Below are positions 4,920 to 6,007 of a stretch of DNA of 6,007 nucleotides, one piece after another (position 1 is the stretch's first letter; each line of letters begins with the position of its first letter). Both the position numbers and the translations under genes were made by a program. Below the pieces are notes generated by a model. The model saw nothing but the letters and a program-made list of their open reading frames with translations, was not told the origin of the DNA and made no database searches. The stretch spans positions 1-6,007 of the forward strand of contig NZ_CALIJA010000011.1 in NCBI RefSeq assembly GCF_938017615.1, read 5' to 3'. This DNA comes from an uncultured Campylobacter sp. GTDB lineage: Bacteria > Campylobacterota > Campylobacteria > Campylobacterales > Campylobacteraceae.

Positions 4920-6007
4920 ATGAAACTAGTTAAACTTAGTTTAGCGGCAGCAGTCGCTGCAGGTGCTCTTGCTATGAGTGCAAGTGCTGTTCCGTTAGAG
5001 GAAGCTATCAAGGATGTGGATCTAAACGGATACGCTCGTATGCGATATACACACAATAATGAATCCGATAAAAATGTCCACCGCGAGAAATCTAGTGTCT
5101 GGGAATTCAAATCCGAAGTAGATTTCAAAGCTAAAATCGACGATAACTTTTTCGGTGTAGTCGGTGTTAGATTCATGGATAGAGATAACGGTCAGACTTT
5201 TTCATCTTCAGACGGTGTATATCTTCAGGAGAAAAATGAAGAGGATGATGAGTCTCAATTTGATATTGCCAAGGCCTACTTAGGATATGCTATTGGCGGC
5301 ACTACGATTACAGTTGGTCGCCAGGGTATAGGTTCGTTCTTTACGGATGATATGTATGGGGACGGTGTTAAGATTACTAGCACCGATATCGAGGGGCTAA
5401 CTCTTACTGGCTTTTGGATGGACTCTTTAGAGAATGATAGTGATATTGGCAGCCTTAAGTGGAATAGAACAGGTGCAATGGCTCCATTAGGAGGAAAATT
5501 AACTACCGATCATAATCTATATGGCATAGGGGCTATGGGTTCATACGATCCGGTAGCTTTCCAACTATGGTATAACTCTTTAGAGGATGTAGCCGATCTT
5601 TTCGCTGCAGAGTTAGCATTTAACTTTGATATTTCCGATGATTTCAATATCGGTGTAAAAGGTCAATACGCGTTTTCTGATTTTGACAAAGCGTCTTATG
5701 GCCATTGGAATAATATTCCTGTTCCACCAGTGTTTGTTACAGAGACTGATGTAGGTGATGCAGATTTTTGGGCTGCAGAGGCTAGTATGGGTCTATTCGG
5801 TATCGATTTAGCTGCAGGTTATTTGAGATTCGAGCCTGATAATAAAGATCGCGCTTCTTTTGTATCTTTTGAAGATCAAGGCTCCTTTATTAGCCCGGGT
5901 GAGCAGTTGCTAGATTATACGAACTTTACTGGTAAAAATCATTATTGGTATGCAGTAGCAGGCTATACTATTCCTGATACTGGTATCAGAATCGGTGCCG
6001 ATTACCT
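4920..6007 (+). CDS. porA: Campylobacter major outer membrane porin (MOMP), 3' end cut by window
   Basis: The frame is open from ATG to the window edge (362 codons plus two bases). Residues 1-23 form a signal peptide (MKLVKLSLAAAVAAGALAMS, cleavage after SASA). The mature protein begins VPLEEAIKDVDLNGYARMRY, almost the same as the start of C. jejuni PorA. The rest is typical of an outer-membrane beta-barrel: alternating, aromatic-rich strands such as FFGVVGVRFMDRD, FDIAKAYLGYAIGGTTITVGRQGIG and FWAAEASMGLFGIDLAAGYLRF, with no cysteine. Long acidic loops (for example EKNEEDDESQ) are probably surface-exposed. PorA of C. jejuni is about 424 residues, so some 60 or more residues including the C-terminal strand lie outside. 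The protein is the trimeric general porin and a major surface antigen. The start is fixed by AAAGGAG (4907-4913), six bases before ATG. It has its own promoter and phased repeats upstream and is probably monocistronic at its 5' end. Confidence 0.95.
   Translation, partial: MKLVKLSLAAAVAAGALAMSASAVPLEEAIKDVDLNGYARMRYTHNNESDKNVHREKSSVWEFKSEVDFKAKIDDNFFGVVGVRFMDRDNGQTFSSSDGVYLQEKNEEDDESQFDIAKAYLGYAIGGTTITVGRQGIGSFFTDDMYGDGVKITSTDIEGLTLTGFWMDSLENDSDIGSLKWNRTGAMAPLGGKLTTDHNLYGIGAMGSYDPVAFQLWYNSLEDVADLFAAELAFNFDISDDFNIGVKGQYAFSDFDKASYGHWNNIPVPPVFVTETDVGDADFWAAEASMGLFGIDLAAGYLRFEPDNKDRASFVSFEDQGSFISPGEQLLDYTNFTGKNHYWYAVAGYTIPDTGIRIGADY

Noticed and set aside
4895..5176. Minus-strand 93-codon frame at the start of the porin gene
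   Set aside because: Antisense shadow of the porin coding sequence.

Overview
The window looks like a chromosomal piece of a Campylobacter, probably one of the moderately GC-rich oral species (gracilis, rectus or showae type). The evidence is the epsilonproteobacterial style of the 23S and 5S rRNA, the almost diagnostic N-terminus of the major outer membrane porin at the right end (a signal peptide followed by PLEEAIKDVDLNGYAR), and AT-rich spacers carrying TATAAT boxes without clear -35 elements. The species assignment is inference.

Bases 1-904 are the end of an rRNA operon on the plus strand: the last third of a kilobase of 23S rRNA, an unusually long spacer of about 460 bases without a tRNA, and a complete 5S rRNA. 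Bases 905-2035 hold no convincing gene, but they contain several degenerate direct repeats and a strong AT-rich inverted repeat.

Bases 2036-2536 encode an exported ComEA-type helix-hairpin-helix DNA-binding protein with a long lysine/alanine-rich tail. After another non-coding stretch, the minus strand carries an EamA/DMT-type small permease (3066-3464) that is intact except that its N-terminus is cut by an in-frame TAG and has no start codon. A 63-base-period duplicated segment follows, then a small plus-strand lipoprotein gene (3772-4158) of unknown function.

The most interesting part is 4700-4920, directly upstream of the porin gene. A perfect extended -10 (TGATATAAT) is followed about 35 bases later by a textbook intrinsic terminator, which defines a putative small RNA of about 58 nt. 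Its unpaired middle contains ten bases perfectly complementary to the Shine-Dalgarno region of the porin mRNA. Between this unit and the porin promoter lie three tandem 11-bp repeats, one helical turn apart. Together these suggest a compact regulatory module for the porin: a helically phased operator plus a neighbouring RNA that could mask the ribosome binding site. This rests on sequence alone. A short minus-strand reading frame with its own Shine-Dalgarno is a competing explanation for part of the signal.

The porin gene (4920 to the window end) is open for 362 codons and runs off the edge.
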